Shown here piece after piece: positions 63,889-64,000 of a stretch of 64,000 nucleotides of DNA. Location: contig NZ_KB903825.1 of the NCBI RefSeq assembly GCF_000379825.1, positions 666,584-730,583 on the forward strand, read 5' to 3'. The notes below the pieces were generated by a model. That model searched no databases. It was given only the letters and a program-made list of their open reading frames with translations, and was not told the origin of the DNA. Position numbers and translations under genes: made by a program. Numbering within the stretch: the first letter of the stretch is position 1; each line of letters starts with the position of its first letter. The stretch is from Longispora albida DSM 44784. Its GTDB lineage: Bacteria > Actinomycetota > Actinomycetes > Mycobacteriales > Micromonosporaceae.

Positions 63889-63930
63889 GAGACGTTCTCA
63901 CTGACGTTCTCGCAGAGAAGTGAATCACTT
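63889..63930 (-). promoter_or_regulatory. Candidate control sequences before the GH5 gene
   Basis: GACGTTCTC occurs twice in the same direction (63891-63899 and 63903-63911), and the first copy is part of GAGA-CGT-TCTC. AAGTGA-A-TCACTT lies at 63918-63930. Such sites could bind a LacI- or ROK-type sugar regulator. They do not match the CebR operator of cellulase genes. The remaining bases to 64000 show nothing I can name. Confidence 0.3.
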
Positions 63931-64000
63931 TCATGAATGTGTGGCTAGCTGTGGCTGAACACTCGGCAGTGCCAGCCCTGAGTCAGCCGGTCCTCAGTGG

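Overview
The window is high-GC DNA (I estimate about 70% G+C by eye) with tightly packed genes, frequent GTG starts and ATGA/GTGA overlaps. It also carries a BluB-like enzyme, an AcnR-type regulator, a soluble acyl-ACP desaturase and a MocR/YczE pair. Together these point to an actinomycete. A Micromonosporaceae-like host is my best guess, but the sequence alone does not prove it. I see no rRNA, tRNA, CRISPR array, integrase or intact insertion sequence. The window reads as ordinary chromosome with several small rearrangement scars.

Layout. 1-5282 is the N-terminal part of a giant secreted protein with 12 visible tandem repeats; it runs off the left edge. 5342-8297 is a VWA / DUF58 / MoxR-ATPase operon. 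8298-8653 has no gene but holds a terminator-ended candidate small RNA. 8654-13518 carries two bacterial-PH membrane proteins, a BluB-like enzyme, a PAP2-type membrane enzyme, a hotdog thioesterase and a metallo-beta-lactamase-fold hydrolase. 13531-17841 has a TPR-CHAT protease-like protein divergent from a DUF6338-like membrane protein and a 51-residue ORF with a strong ribosome binding site. 17890-25523 has asparagine synthetase, an XRE-cupin regulator and a complete-looking four-gene operon for the early steps of hydroxyproline catabolism, with its own promoter, operator and terminator. 25528-29783 has a degraded ABC exporter next to a YhgE/Pip exporter with its TetR regulator. 29873-34616 has an M24B aminopeptidase, a YidB-family gene enclosed by two inverted palindromic elements, a divergent YczE/MocR pair and a glyoxalase-fold protein.

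34637-45182 has aconitase and, 7 kb away, an AcnR-like TetR gene. An 18-bp palindrome in front of the regulator matches 15 of 18 bases of a site over the aconitase -10 box, so this looks like a two-target regulon inside the window. Between them lie a membrane protein with a start codon buried in a hairpin, a double-GNAT protein with S1-like repeats, PlsC, an acyl-ACP desaturase, a secreted repeat protein, a HAD phosphatase and a NUDIX hydrolase. 45311-50566 has a truncated SDR gene ending at a palindromic element, then aspartate 4-decarboxylase sandwiched between two aspartate:alanine-antiporter-family genes. 50699-63874 has a secreted FG-GAP-like protein, an ABC exporter, an enoyl-CoA hydratase, a small HTH protein, an ABC-F ATPase, a zinc metallopeptidase, a LuxR regulator with a membrane protein, two unknown small proteins and a secreted GH5 glycosidase.

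Functional themes: amino-acid catabolism (hydroxyproline, aspartate), TCA-cycle control by AcnR, envelope lipid work (PlsC, desaturase, PAP2, YhgE) and secreted repeat proteins. Three kinds of palindromic DNA sit at gene ends, apparently as two-way terminators, and in two places they coincide with gene gain or loss. All functions are assigned from motifs read by eye; no database search was run.
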